Under the pieces are notes generated by a model. That model made no database searches. It was not told the origin of the DNA and worked only from the letters and a program-made list of their open reading frames with translations. This document shows positions 47,038-55,636 of a stretch of DNA of 64,000 nucleotides, piece after piece; the stretch's first letter is position 1; every line of letters starts with the position of its first letter. Both the position numbers and the translations under genes were made by a program. Origin of the DNA: Acidobacteriaceae bacterium (GTDB lineage Bacteria; Acidobacteriota; Terriglobia; Terriglobales; Acidobacteriaceae); NCBI GenBank assembly GCA_021323655.1, contig JAJPKO010000027.1, positions 62,001 to 126,000 of the forward strand, given 5' to 3'.

Positions 47038-48513
47038 CTAACCATCCAGCTTCTTTGTCACCAGCTCATTCAGCAGAGCAGGATTGGCCTGTCCTTTGGA
47101 AAGCTTCATCACCTGGCCGACGAAGAACGCAGCAACGGTCTTTTTGCCGCCGCGATACTGTTCGACCTGCTTCGGATTCGCTGCGATGACCTCGTCAATC
47201 ATCTTTTCGATGGCTGCCGGATCGGTAATCTGCTGCGGCTTTTCCCGCTCATACACTGCGGGAAAATCTTCGCCCGATTCGAAAGCGCTGTCAAAGAGCT
47301 GCTTGAGCTGCTTGCTAGAGAGTTTGCCCTCTTCTGCCAGATCAGCGGCAAAGGCAATGCCCTTCATCGTGATCGGCGATTGCTCGAGCTCAAGGCACCT
47401 GGCCTTCAGGCGGCTGGTCAGCTCGCTCTGAACAAGGTTGGCCACGCGTTTCGGATTCTTCGCCGCGCGAGCTGCTGATTCGAACTGATCGGCAAGCGAG
47501 CGGGTCGCGGTGAGGGTCTGCGCGTCCTGTTCGGTGATCTCGTACTCGGCGATCATACGCTTGCGGCGCGCTTCCGGAAGCTCCGGCATGAGCTTCACCA
47601 CTTCTTCCTTCAGGCGCGCGGTCAGCACCAGAGGCGGAAGGTCAGGCTCGGGGAAATAGCGGTAATCGTGCGCCTGCTCTTTCGAGCGCATGGAATAGGT
47701 GCGGCCTTCGTTGGCGTTCCACAGGCGGCTTTCCTGCACCACGCGGCCGCCGCTTTCGATGATCTCGATCTGGCGCTCAATCTCATATTCGAGCGCGGCG
47801 CGGATGAAGCGGAAACTGTTGACGTTCTTGACCTCGGCCTTGGTGCCAAACTTCTCTGCGCCGCGCAGGCGGACGCTCACGTTGGCGTCACAGCGCAGTG
47901 AACCTTCTTCCATGTTGCAGTCGCTCACACCGGTAAAGAGCAGTATTTCCTTGAGCCGCGTGAGGTACTCGTAGGCCTCGTCTGGCGTGCGGATGTCCGG
48001 CTCGCTGACAATCTCGATCAGCGGAGTGCCGCAGCGGTTCAGGTCCACGTAAGTGCGCGTGGCCGAGTCCGGAAAGCCGTCGTGCAGGCTCTTGCCCGCG
48101 TCCTCTTCCATATGCAGACGCGTGATACCGATGCGCTTTGTGCCCGCAGGTGTCGGGACCTCGATCCATCCATGCTCGGCCAGCGGCTTGTCATATTGCG
48201 AAATCTGGTAGCCCTTCGGCAGGTCAGGGTAGAAGTAGTTCTTGCGCGCAAAAATGGAGCGGTCGCGCACCTGACAATTCAGAGCCAGCGAGGCCAGCGT
48301 GGCATACTCCACGGCTTTCTCATTCAAAACAGGGAGCGCGCCGGGCAGTCCCAGGCACACCGGGCAGACGTTGGTATTGGGAGGCGCGCCAAACTGGTTC
48401 GCACATCCGCAAAACGCTTTGGTTGCCGTCAGGAGTTGGACGTGGACCTCAAGCCCAATGACCGCTTCATACTTCGCCAGGATCTCTGGCGGAACGCTTG
48501 CCGTGGTAGCCAT
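47038..48513 (-). CDS. gatB: Aspartyl/glutamyl-tRNA(Asn/Gln) amidotransferase subunit B
   Basis: GatB is the kinase/tRNA-binding subunit of the GatCAB complex that amidates Glu-tRNA(Gln) and Asp-tRNA(Asn). The 491-residue protein has YEAVIGLEVHVQL, the zinc/ATP region CVCLGLPG-like PVCLGLPGALP, RKNYFYPDLPKGYQISQYD, GITRLHMEEDAGKS and the C-terminal YqeY/helical domain ending NELVTKKLDG. I chose the ATG at 48513 (MATTASVPPEILAKYEAVIG); the frame extends into the Fic gene. gatC and gatA are not in the window. The Fic gene ends 37 bases upstream on the same strand. Confidence 0.96.
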   Translation of the reverse strand: MATTASVPPEILAKYEAVIGLEVHVQLLTATKAFCGCANQFGAPPNTNVCPVCLGLPGALPVLNEKAVEYATLASLALNCQVRDRSIFARKNYFYPDLPKGYQISQYDKPLAEHGWIEVPTPAGTKRIGITRLHMEEDAGKSLHDGFPDSATRTYVDLNRCGTPLIEIVSEPDIRTPDEAYEYLTRLKEILLFTGVSDCNMEEGSLRCDANVSVRLRGAEKFGTKAEVKNVNSFRFIRAALEYEIERQIEIIESGGRVVQESRLWNANEGRTYSMRSKEQAHDYRYFPEPDLPPLVLTARLKEEVVKLMPELPEARRKRMIAEYEITEQDAQTLTATRSLADQFESAARAAKNPKRVANLVQSELTSRLKARCLELEQSPITMKGIAFAADLAEEGKLSSKQLKQLFDSAFESGEDFPAVYEREKPQQITDPAAIEKMIDEVIAANPKQVEQYRGGKKTVAAFFVGQVMKLSKGQANPALLNELVTKKLDG

Positions 48514-48550
48514 AGATAGCTTGATTTTAGCAGCGGAGGAGAGGCGGGAA

Positions 48551-49219
48551 TCAGGATTCGGGAGCGGCCTCGCCTGAGGCAGCATCGTACACCGCGACCA
48601 ACTGCTTCGCCAGCAAGTCTCCCAGCAACTTTTCCATAGGATCAAGCTTTAACTGGCCATTCTTGTATGAGTTGTCAACTTGCTCTAAGGCTTGGTAGTA
48701 GGGTTTCTTATTGTCTGCTATATGATCCGGAATGGTTTTTGTTCCTGGAAGTCTATATCCCAATCTTATGCAGAGCACCAGATAGGCGATTGCGCGGGCG
48801 GTGCGACCATTTCCGTCCACAAAAGGATGTATCCAATTCATGCGCCAAAGAACATATGCTGCAAGGTGCAATGCGGATTTCGACCAATGTTCATTTACAT
48901 AATCGCATAGCTCTTCAATCAACTCAGGAACAAGGAAAGCTTCAGGAGGTGTGTGCTTACTGCCCCCAATTTCAACTCTGCCGGGACGCCATACTCCCGC
49001 ATAGCGGCTGAGTCCCTGCAAAACAGTTCGATGAAGTTTCAAAATCAGAGATGGGCGCAGCTTAAAGGGATAATCTGGCTGGGTGAAGTGTTCAACTGCT
49101 TCTATGACTTCATCGAACTGCTTCAGTGCATTGCGCGCTTCGAGGGATGCAATGGCTTGCGGATCGTGCGAAAGAGGCTCTTCAAGGGCCCGGCTATGGC
49201 GCTCTTCTTCATTAGCCAA
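48551..49219 (-). CDS. Fic/DOC family protein (putative AMP-transferase toxin)
   Basis: This is a 222-residue Fic-fold protein with the complete active-site motif HPFVDGNGRTAR (131-142), where the histidine is catalytic. The upstream helix RPSLILKLHRTVLQGLSRYAG and the flap with VWRPGRVEIGG are typical. Fic proteins transfer AMP or other phosphate-containing groups to target proteins. The protein starts at a TTG (49219) six bases after the stop of a 59-residue upstream gene that looks like its antitoxin. No obvious inhibitory helix lies within the protein, in keeping with a class I arrangement where inhibition comes from a separate antitoxin. The operon sits next to gatB. Confidence 0.9.
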   Translation of the reverse strand: MANEEERHSRALEEPLSHDPQAIASLEARNALKQFDEVIEAVEHFTQPDYPFKLRPSLILKLHRTVLQGLSRYAGVWRPGRVEIGGSKHTPPEAFLVPELIEELCDYVNEHWSKSALHLAAYVLWRMNWIHPFVDGNGRTARAIAYLVLCIRLGYRLPGTKTIPDHIADNKKPYYQALEQVDNSYKNGQLKLDPMEKLLGDLLAKQLVAVYDAASGEAAPES

Positions 49220-49225
49220 GGTTCT

Positions 49226-49405
49226 TTAGTCCCGCTGCTTCCTGGCAAGCTCTTCGGCCTCAGCATCCACTTTGGCACGCGTGACCATCGCATTTTCGAT
49301 GTGAGCATTGCCGTAGGCGAAGCTCCTACGCTGTTCTTCCTTTTCAGCCGCAGTAAATCTTACTCGCGCAGCAGCGATAATCAGCTTTTCGAGATTCTCC
49401 GACAC
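49226..49405 (-). CDS. Small antitoxin-like protein upstream of Fic (VbhA-like, putative)
   Basis: This 59-residue gene starts with GTG 49405 behind GTGAGGA (49410-49416), with a stop at 49226-49228, six bases before the Fic start. The peptide is helical: SENLEKLIIAAARVRFTAAE, then RRSFAYGNAHIEN and VTRAKVDAEAEELARKQRD. The core with SFAYGN..IEN resembles the inhibitory helix of Fic antitoxins, whose (S/T)xxxE(G/N) motif places a glutamate in the ATP site; here Glu-Asn is present but the residue four before Glu is Asn, not Ser/Thr. Assignment as antitoxin rests on position, size and this motif. Confidence 0.75.
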   Translation of the reverse strand: MSENLEKLIIAAARVRFTAAEKEEQRRSFAYGNAHIENAMVTRAKVDAEAEELARKQRD

Positions 49406-49409
49406 AACG

Positions 49410-49416
49410 TCCTCAC
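49410..49416 (-). promoter_or_regulatory. Ribosome-binding site deciding the GTG start of the Fic antitoxin
   Basis: On the minus strand this reads GTGAGGA, about four to five bases before GTG 49405. No ATG, TTG or other GTG occurs in frame between this point and the upstream stop, so this is the only plausible start. Confidence 0.6.
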
Positions 49417-49540
49417 TTTCTGCAACTTCGATAAGTTAACACATCTTTCCTGGATTTAGATTCGGCGTACATACATATAAGGTGCTTATATCGAAAGCAA
49501 AATTCGATGTCCAGGTCACGATTTGCAGCCTGGGTGGATC

Positions 49541-49693
49541 TCAACCCCATTCCTGGTCTACATGGACAAATTCCTCGGCCAGCTCAAGATTCATCTGGGC
49601 GTTAGTTGCATAGGATTCCGTCAACTCCGCCTCAAAATGAGTCAGAAGTTGTTCTTCGCTTCTGGAATTCTGTTCTGCTCGCTTTCCATCCCC
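49541..49693 (-). other. Open fragment resembling a small antitoxin end, no start codon
   Basis: Fifty in-frame codons read as an acidic helical peptide (EEQLLTHFEAELTESYATN, then MNLELAEEFVHVDQEWG) ending at TGA. No acceptable start is in frame; an ATG at 49689 lies in a neighbouring frame and would give only 15 residues. It could be a frameshifted remnant of a third small gene, or chance. It shares the gap between the Fic operon and mfd with their promoters. Confidence 0.35.
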
Positions 49694-49738
49694 TCATCAT
49701 ATCGGCAGTTTCCCACCACTTGCTAAACTAGAATTTGC

Positions 49739-52700
49739 ATGGTCTTGCCATTTGTCCGCGAGCTGTTAGCGGACCTGGAGCATTCCCCATCTTTTGAACA
49801 GGCGCGAAGGCATCTTTTGCTCGCCCGTGGGCGCCGTCGTGTCTCTGGACTGACTGCGACGGCCCGGGCGCTCTATCTTCCGCTCTTTGCCAGGGCCTCC
49901 GGTGTTCCGGTCATCATTGTGGTTGCCGACAACAAGACCGCAGAAGCGCTCGAGACCGCCCTGCGTGCCGGGTGCGAGCTGACTGGGGCCATTGCTCCTG
50001 AGCGGGTGCTGCGGCTACCGGCGCACGATGTCCTTCCATTTGAAAATCTTTCGCCGCACCCTGATATTCAGGAACAGCGTGCAGCCACGTTGTGGAAGAT
50101 GGCCACCGGAGCGGCCTCCATTGTGATTGCTCCGGTGGAAGCCGCAGCGATGAAGTTCTTCCCGGCGGAGTATTACTCTGGCCTGGCGCAGACGCTGCGA
50201 CGCGGCGAAGAGATTGACCTGGACACCTTAATCGCGCATCTGACCAGCGTCGGCTACAGCGCGGCAGACATTGTGGAGATGCCCGGGCAGTTCTCGCGGC
50301 GCGGAGGCATCCTTGATGTCTACTCGCCGGAAGCGGACCGGCCGATGCGCGTTGAGTTTTTTGGCAATGAGATTGATTCCATCCGAAAGTTCGACCCGGA
50401 ATCGCAGCGCTCCGCCACAGCACTGGATGAAACCACCCTGCTTCCGCTAACGGAAACGCCGATTACTGAGCGTTTGTTGGCTGCTGTCCATGCGCGGTTG
50501 AGCGGCGCGCGGATTGAGTCTGCTGAGGACCCGGAGCTGGTCGCCGAGGCGGTCGCTGCCGGCGGTGTAAGCGTTTTTCCAGGATGGGAGTTCTTCGCCG
50601 CTGGCACCGGAGCAGACAAGACGTTGCTTGACCTGCTTCCACGCTGTGCGCTGTTTGTGGATGAGCCCGCGATGGTGCGCAATCAGCTCGACCGCTGGTG
50701 GAACAAGGTGGAGCAGCGGCATGATCGCAGCGGCACCGGCTCGCTGGTGCAGCCGCAGGACATTTATCTGCGGCCTGAGATTTTGCAGGCCACGCTGGCT
50801 TCGCATATTGGTCTCGACCTTGATCAGCTGGGCGCAGTGGACGTGCTCGAAGACGATACAACGCTTGGCGAAATCGAATTCACGTCGCGTCCCACTCTGC
50901 GATTTCATGGTTCCATTCCCGCGTTCATCGAGCAGGTTCGTACGCTCATGCAGCAGGAAACACGCATGTTGCTGGCCGCTCCCAACCAAGGCGAAGTAGA
51001 GCGGCTGGCCAATCTTCTGCGCGAATATGAACTTCCATACCGGCTCGGCAGTCGCGTGCATCATGCTGGAAGCGAGACGGTGTATGATGAATCGAGCTAT
51101 CTGGCCGGAGACCTGCGCACGCCAATTGTAGTACGCACGCAATTGGCGGCCGGCGTGAGCTTGCCGGATGCCAATCTCGTCATCTTTGGCGCGAATGACT
51201 TCTCTGATGAAGCCGATGTGACCGCGCGTCCTGCACCAAGAAAGTCGAAGACCTCGGCCTTCGTCTCTGATTTCCGCGACCTTGCTGTCGGCGATTACGT
51301 CGTGCACGTGGAGCACGGCATTGCTCGCTACATGGGCCTGAAGGAAATTGTTCAGGACGGCGTGAACATTGAGTTCATGATTCTCGAGTTCGCTGAGCAG
51401 GCGCGGCTCTATGTTCCACTCACGCGGCTCGACCTCATCCAGAAATACCGTTCGAGCGAAGCGGGTACCGCGCCTGTCCTGAACAAGCTCGGCTCGCAGC
51501 AATGGGCCAAAACCAAGGCGCGGGTGCGCAGGGCCATGCAGGACATGGCTGACGAACTGCTGAAACTTTATGCGCAACGCAAGGCCGCACAGGGTTACGC
51601 TTTCGCGGTAGACAATGAATTCCAACGCGAGTTTGAAGACGCCTTCGACTACAACGAAACCGATGACCAGCTCTATGCAATTGCTGACATCAAGCGCGAC
51701 ATGGAATCCACCATGCCGATGGACCGTCTGTTGGTGGGCGATGTCGGTTACGGCAAGACGGAGGTTGCGATGCGCGCGGCCTTTAAGGCAGTGCAGGACG
51801 GCAAACAGGTCGCAGTTCTGACGCCAACGACTGTTCTCAGCTTTCAGCATTTTGAGACGTTCAAACGGCGTTTTCAACAGTTCCCGATCACCATTGAGAT
51901 GCTCTCGCGCTTCCGCACGCCGAAGGAGCAGAAGCAGATTGTAGAAATGGTTGAGGCGGGCAAGGTGGACATCCTTATTGGCACGCACCGCCTGCTTTCA
52001 AAGGACATTAAGTTCCACGATCTCGGTCTGCTGATTGTGGACGAAGAGCAGCGCTTCGGTGTGCGCCATAAAGAGCGGCTGAAACAGATGCGGCAGTCCA
52101 TTGATGTGCTGGCGATGTCGGCCACGCCGATTCCGCGCACACTGCATATGTCCATGGTTGGACTGCGCGACATGAGCGTAATCGAGACGCCGCCGAAGGA
52201 CCGCATGGCCATCCAGACGGTTGTGGCCAAGTTTGACGAAAAGCTGATTCGCTCGGCGATTGAAGTGGAACTGGAGCGCGGCGGACAGGTCTACTTTGTG
52301 CACAATCGCGTGGAGACCATCTATGAAATCGCTGCAAAAATCCAGGAGCTTGCGCCCACGGCGCGCATTACCGTCGGACACGGCCAGATGAGCGAAGGCG
52401 AACTTGAAAAGGTGATGCTCGCCTTCATGCACCATGAATATGACGTTCTGGTGGCGACAACAATCATTGAAAACGGCCTCGACATTCCGCTGGCGAACAC
52501 GATCATCATCAACCGAGCAGACCGCCACGGACTATCGGAGCTGTACCAGTTGCGCGGGCGTGTGGGCCGCTCGAACCGCCGCGCCTATGCGTATCTGCTG
52601 ATTCCCCCGGAGCAGGAGCTGACCGAGATTGCGCGGCGCAGGCTGGCGGCGCTCAAGGAGTTTTCTGATCTCGGCGCGGGCTTCAAGATTGCGGCGCTCG

Positions 52701-53296
52701 ACATGGAACTGCGCGGCGCGGGCAATCTGCTGGGTGGCGAACAGAGCGGGCACATTGAGGCCGTCGGCTTTGAGCTGTACACCAGCATGCTGGAAGAAGC
52801 CGTGGCAAAACTGAAGGGTGAAGACCGGGCCCAAACTCCCGTCACACAGCTCAACCTTGGCATCAGCCTGCGCATTGACGAGAACTACATCCGCGAGGAG
52901 AACCAGCGTCTGCGCATCTATAAACGCATTGCCGGTGCCCAGACGGAGGCAGCCGTCGCCGATGTGCGAGCGGAGCTTGAGGACCGCTACGGTCCGGTTC
53001 CGGATGGCGTAAAGCTTCTGCTGGAGGCCGCTCTGCTGCGTGCCGAGTGCGAACGCATTGGCATTGCGCAGATAGACCGCAAACGCGACCAGCTGCATAT
53101 CCGCTTCTCCGAAAAGGCAAACGTTGACCCGGTACGCGTGATGAAGCTGGTGGCACAGAATGCAAAACGTGGTGCGCAATTCACGCCGCAGGGCATCCTT
53201 AAATATCCGCTGACGCAGACCAGGCCGGATGAGGTGCTCATGGAGATTCGGCTTTTGCTGGACGAGTTGGTGACGGAACCGGTCGCTACGACGTAG
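49739..53296 (+). CDS. mfd: Transcription-repair coupling factor
   Basis: Mfd removes RNA polymerase stalled at DNA damage and recruits UvrABC. The 1185-residue protein has the UvrB-like N-terminal module (about 1-330, with ILDVYSPEADRPMRVEFFG), the RNA polymerase interaction domain (DYVVHVEHGIARYMGLKEI near 520), the superfamily 2 motor with Walker A GDVGYGKTEVAM (about 667), the DEEQ box VDEEQRFGVRHKER and motif VI LRGRVGRSNRRAYAYLL, and the C-terminal TRCF domain. Length is normal. It is divergent from the Fic operon and followed by a 516-base gene-free gap. Confidence 0.98.
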   Translation: MVLPFVRELLADLEHSPSFEQARRHLLLARGRRRVSGLTATARALYLPLFARASGVPVIIVVADNKTAEALETALRAGCELTGAIAPERVLRLPAHDVLPFENLSPHPDIQEQRAATLWKMATGAASIVIAPVEAAAMKFFPAEYYSGLAQTLRRGEEIDLDTLIAHLTSVGYSAADIVEMPGQFSRRGGILDVYSPEADRPMRVEFFGNEIDSIRKFDPESQRSATALDETTLLPLTETPITERLLAAVHARLSGARIESAEDPELVAEAVAAGGVSVFPGWEFFAAGTGADKTLLDLLPRCALFVDEPAMVRNQLDRWWNKVEQRHDRSGTGSLVQPQDIYLRPEILQATLASHIGLDLDQLGAVDVLEDDTTLGEIEFTSRPTLRFHGSIPAFIEQVRTLMQQETRMLLAAPNQGEVERLANLLREYELPYRLGSRVHHAGSETVYDESSYLAGDLRTPIVVRTQLAAGVSLPDANLVIFGANDFSDEADVTARPAPRKSKTSAFVSDFRDLAVGDYVVHVEHGIARYMGLKEIVQDGVNIEFMILEFAEQARLYVPLTRLDLIQKYRSSEAGTAPVLNKLGSQQWAKTKARVRRAMQDMADELLKLYAQRKAAQGYAFAVDNEFQREFEDAFDYNETDDQLYAIADIKRDMESTMPMDRLLVGDVGYGKTEVAMRAAFKAVQDGKQVAVLTPTTVLSFQHFETFKRRFQQFPITIEMLSRFRTPKEQKQIVEMVEAGKVDILIGTHRLLSKDIKFHDLGLLIVDEEQRFGVRHKERLKQMRQSIDVLAMSATPIPRTLHMSMVGLRDMSVIETPPKDRMAIQTVVAKFDEKLIRSAIEVELERGGQVYFVHNRVETIYEIAAKIQELAPTARITVGHGQMSEGELEKVMLAFMHHEYDVLVATTIIENGLDIPLANTIIINRADRHGLSELYQLRGRVGRSNRRAYAYLLIPPEQELTEIARRRLAALKEFSDLGAGFKIAALDMELRGAGNLLGGEQSGHIEAVGFELYTSMLEEAVAKLKGEDRAQTPVTQLNLGISLRIDENYIREENQRLRIYKRIAGAQTEAAVADVRAELEDRYGPVPDGVKLLLEAALLRAECERIGIAQIDRKRDQLHIRFSEKANVDPVRVMKLVAQNAKRGAQFTPQGILKYPLTQTRPDEVLMEIRLLLDELVTEPVATT

Positions 53297-53316
53297 TCCC
53301 CTTGTTTTGGTTTTCG

Positions 53317-53376
53317 TAAAGTATTGAAATAAAATAATTTAGTCTAATATGCAGTGGGTAAAGCATTCAAAATACG
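53317..53376 (+). repeat. Diverged paired TAAAG motif, locus 3
   Basis: TAAAGTATTGAAATAAAA (53317-53334) and TAAAGCATTCAAAATACG (53359-53376) are 42 bases apart, close to the 43-base spacing of the 45312/45355 pair. They align to it with an extra A and a few substitutions. This is a weaker match than between loci 1 and 2. Confidence 0.55.
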
Positions 53377-53472
53377 ATAGTTACAGCTAAAGTATAGATA
53401 TCAAATTACTTGGACGATCATTTTAACCGGTGAGGAGAAAGCAAATTTGAGTCTATTCCCTCCTCTGTCTTC

Positions 53473-53620
53473 CTAAAGTCCAGGAAACAGGTGACTTACA
53501 AGCAAAATATTGATAATAAACAGGTTGAGGGTAGATGCTGAGAGGCATTGGAAAGCAGGAAACAACCCCCCTTACTTTTCTAAAGTCCTACAATCAAAGC
53601 GTTTAGGAGCAAAGTACTGG
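53473..53620 (+). repeat. Two tandem-like CTAAAGTCC units, 107 bases apart
   Basis: Two 40-base units start CTAAAGTCC at 53473 and 53580. They share CTAAAGTCC, then a central TTA, and AGCAAA-TA-TG near the end, with about 26 of 40 positions equal. They are probably further degenerate members of the TAAG family. Confidence 0.5.
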
Positions 53621-53652
53621 GAATGGAAGAGGTTTTGACCTGTTTCTATTCC

Positions 53653-53678
53653 AAAAGAAAAAGCCCGCAGAGGCAGGC
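53653..53678 (-). terminator. Terminator-like hairpin, minus strand (bidirectional)
   Basis: GCCCGC (53663-53668) pairs with GCAGGC (53673-53678, one G-U) around AGAG. On the minus strand TTTTTCTTTT follows; on the plus strand GTTTTC follows. No annotated gene on the minus strand needs it. The sequence resembles the terminator in locus 1 (CGCCCGC..GCGGGCG, TTTTCTTTT). Confidence 0.5.
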
Positions 53679-53812
53679 GTTTTCAGGAAAGAATGCTCCT
53701 ATATATTCATGTTAGCAAATCAGGCGGAAATTCCCGGCATTGAGGGGATCCAAGAAGGAACAGGCCATTTGCTTCAAACCGGATTCCAGTGTGACTGAGT
53801 AAAGAGGACAAC

Positions 53813-55561
53813 TTGAAATCAAAATTTTTCCTTGCGCTTGCTTTTGGAGGAGTCATGACAGCAACCGCTGCCCGCGCGGATGCCAATGCGGACTTTCGCG
53901 CGCTTGCCGACCAGTACTTCGACCAGGTGACGTTTGCCTTCAATCCTACGATGGGGACTTCGGCCGGGTATCACCAATACGATGCCAGGCTGGAGGACTA
54001 CAGCCGGGCGAACATCGATGCTGAGATTGCAGCGCTGCACAAGTTTGAGACGAAATTTGAGGGGCTCTCCTCGGGGCAGCTTGACCCTTCGACGCATGCC
54101 GATTATGAGATGGTGCTGAATGACATTCGCAGCAAGCTGCTGACACTGGAAGTGATCCGGCCTTGGGAAAAGAACCCGGACAACTATTCGAGCGGCATTA
54201 CAGCCAGCGCCTTTACGCTGATGGAGCGTAAATTTGCTCCGGCGAATGACCGGCTGCGCTCGCTGGTGTCGCGGGAAAAGCAGATGCCTGCGGTACTGGA
54301 GGCCGCACGCGAAAACCTGAAGAACCCTCCGCGGATTTATACGGAAATTGCGCTCGAACAGCTTCCGGGACTCATCAGCTTTTTTGAGACCGATGTACCT
54401 TCGGCCTTTGAGGACGCGACGGACAAGAACACCATTGCTGAGTTCCACAAGACCAATGCGGCCGTGATTGCCGCGCTGCGCGACTACGAAGCATGGCTGA
54501 AGCAGGACGTGCTGCCGCGTTCGAACGGTGACTTTCGTCTGGGTGCAGACACGTATGCGAAGAAGCTCCAGTATGACGAAATGGTGGACACTCCTCTGCC
54601 GAAGCTGCTGGACATTGCCTATGCTGATCTGCATAAGAACCAGGCTGAGTTTGCCCGCATTGCAAAAGAAGTAGACCCATCGAAGACGCCGCAGAAAGTA
54701 TTGGCTGAGCTGGCAACGATCCATCCTGCGCCGGACCAACTGCTAGAGACCTTTCAAAACACCTTCAGCAGCCTGATTTCGTTCATCCACTCACACAACA
54801 TTATTACGATCCCTTCAGAGGTGTGGCCTACGCTGGAAGAGACGCCGCCGTTTATGCGCGCCACGACGCAGGCTTCCATGGATCCACCGGGACCGTTTGA
54901 GACGCACTCGACTACTGCGTACTTCAACGTCACGTTACCGGAGAAGAACTGGACAAAGGAACACATTGCCGAGCACATGGCCGCGTTTAATGATGGCACG
55001 ATCATCAGCACCTCTGTGCATGAGGCATATCCGGGGCACTATGTTCAGTTTCTATGGACGAACCATGCCAATCTGAGCAAAGTGCGGAAGCTCATTGGAG
55101 CGAATACAAATATTGAAGGTTGGGCGCACTACTGCGAGCAGATGATGCTGGATGCTGGCTACGGCCAGCCGGGCACGGGCGCGAAGGATGCGCGCGAAGC
55201 CAAGCTTATCCGCCTGGGGCAGTTGCAGGATGCGCTGCTGCGCGATGCACGCTTTGTGGTCGGCATCAAGATGCACACGGAAGGTATGACGCTTGATCAG
55301 GCGCGCGAATTCTTTGTGAAGGAGGGCTACCAGTCGCCTTCAATCGCCGATGTTGAAACCAAGCGCGGCACCTCAGACCCGACCTATCTTTACTACACGC
55401 TGGGCAAGCTCCAGATTCTGAAGCTGCGCTCAGACCTGGAAAAGAAAGAGGGCAGCAGCTTCTCTCTGCAGAAGTTTCATGATGACTTCATGCGGCAGGG
55501 TGGAGCGCCGGTTAAGATAGTCCGGCAGGCCATGCTTGGAGATGACTCGCCCACACTTTGA
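53813..55561 (+). CDS. DUF885 family protein, exported, metallopeptidase-like
   Basis: This is a 582-residue protein with a signal peptide (about 1-22, ALAFGGVMTATAARA) and a helical DUF885 body. The zinc-protease-like motif HEAYPGHY starts at His403, with the further ligand region IEGWAHYCEQMM about 30 residues on, in which a glutamate is likely the third ligand. DUF885 proteins are thought to be metallocarboxypeptidase- or M3-like peptidases but are little studied. The start is a TTG at 53813 behind AAAGAGG. It is a single gene between the repeat locus and galU, on the same strand as both mfd and galU. Confidence 0.9.
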   Translation: MKSKFFLALAFGGVMTATAARADANADFRALADQYFDQVTFAFNPTMGTSAGYHQYDARLEDYSRANIDAEIAALHKFETKFEGLSSGQLDPSTHADYEMVLNDIRSKLLTLEVIRPWEKNPDNYSSGITASAFTLMERKFAPANDRLRSLVSREKQMPAVLEAARENLKNPPRIYTEIALEQLPGLISFFETDVPSAFEDATDKNTIAEFHKTNAAVIAALRDYEAWLKQDVLPRSNGDFRLGADTYAKKLQYDEMVDTPLPKLLDIAYADLHKNQAEFARIAKEVDPSKTPQKVLAELATIHPAPDQLLETFQNTFSSLISFIHSHNIITIPSEVWPTLEETPPFMRATTQASMDPPGPFETHSTTAYFNVTLPEKNWTKEHIAEHMAAFNDGTIISTSVHEAYPGHYVQFLWTNHANLSKVRKLIGANTNIEGWAHYCEQMMLDAGYGQPGTGAKDAREAKLIRLGQLQDALLRDARFVVGIKMHTEGMTLDQAREFFVKEGYQSPSIADVETKRGTSDPTYLYYTLGKLQILKLRSDLEKKEGSSFSLQKFHDDFMRQGGAPVKIVRQAMLGDDSPTL

Positions 55562-55636
55562 ACGGAAAATCTGCATCTTATTGCGTTGGACAATTATGCG
55601 GTAGAATCCTCTGTCACTTTGAGGTAAGGACAACGA

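Larger units (their letters stand above)
53297..53812. other. Gene-free, AT-rich gap with diverged repeat motifs
   Basis: These 516 bases are AT-richer than the surrounding genes. They contain a TAAAG pair (53317, 53359), a related CTAAAGTAT at 53390, two CTAAAGTCC units (53473 and 53580), a hairpin with poly-T on the minus strand (53653-53678) and, at the end, the promoter and AAAGAGG site of the next gene. No open frame is convincing. Confidence 0.7.

Noticed and set aside
50447-51988. A 513-codon minus-strand open frame
   Set aside because: Antisense to mfd across conserved domains; no recognisable motif and no ribosome-binding site.
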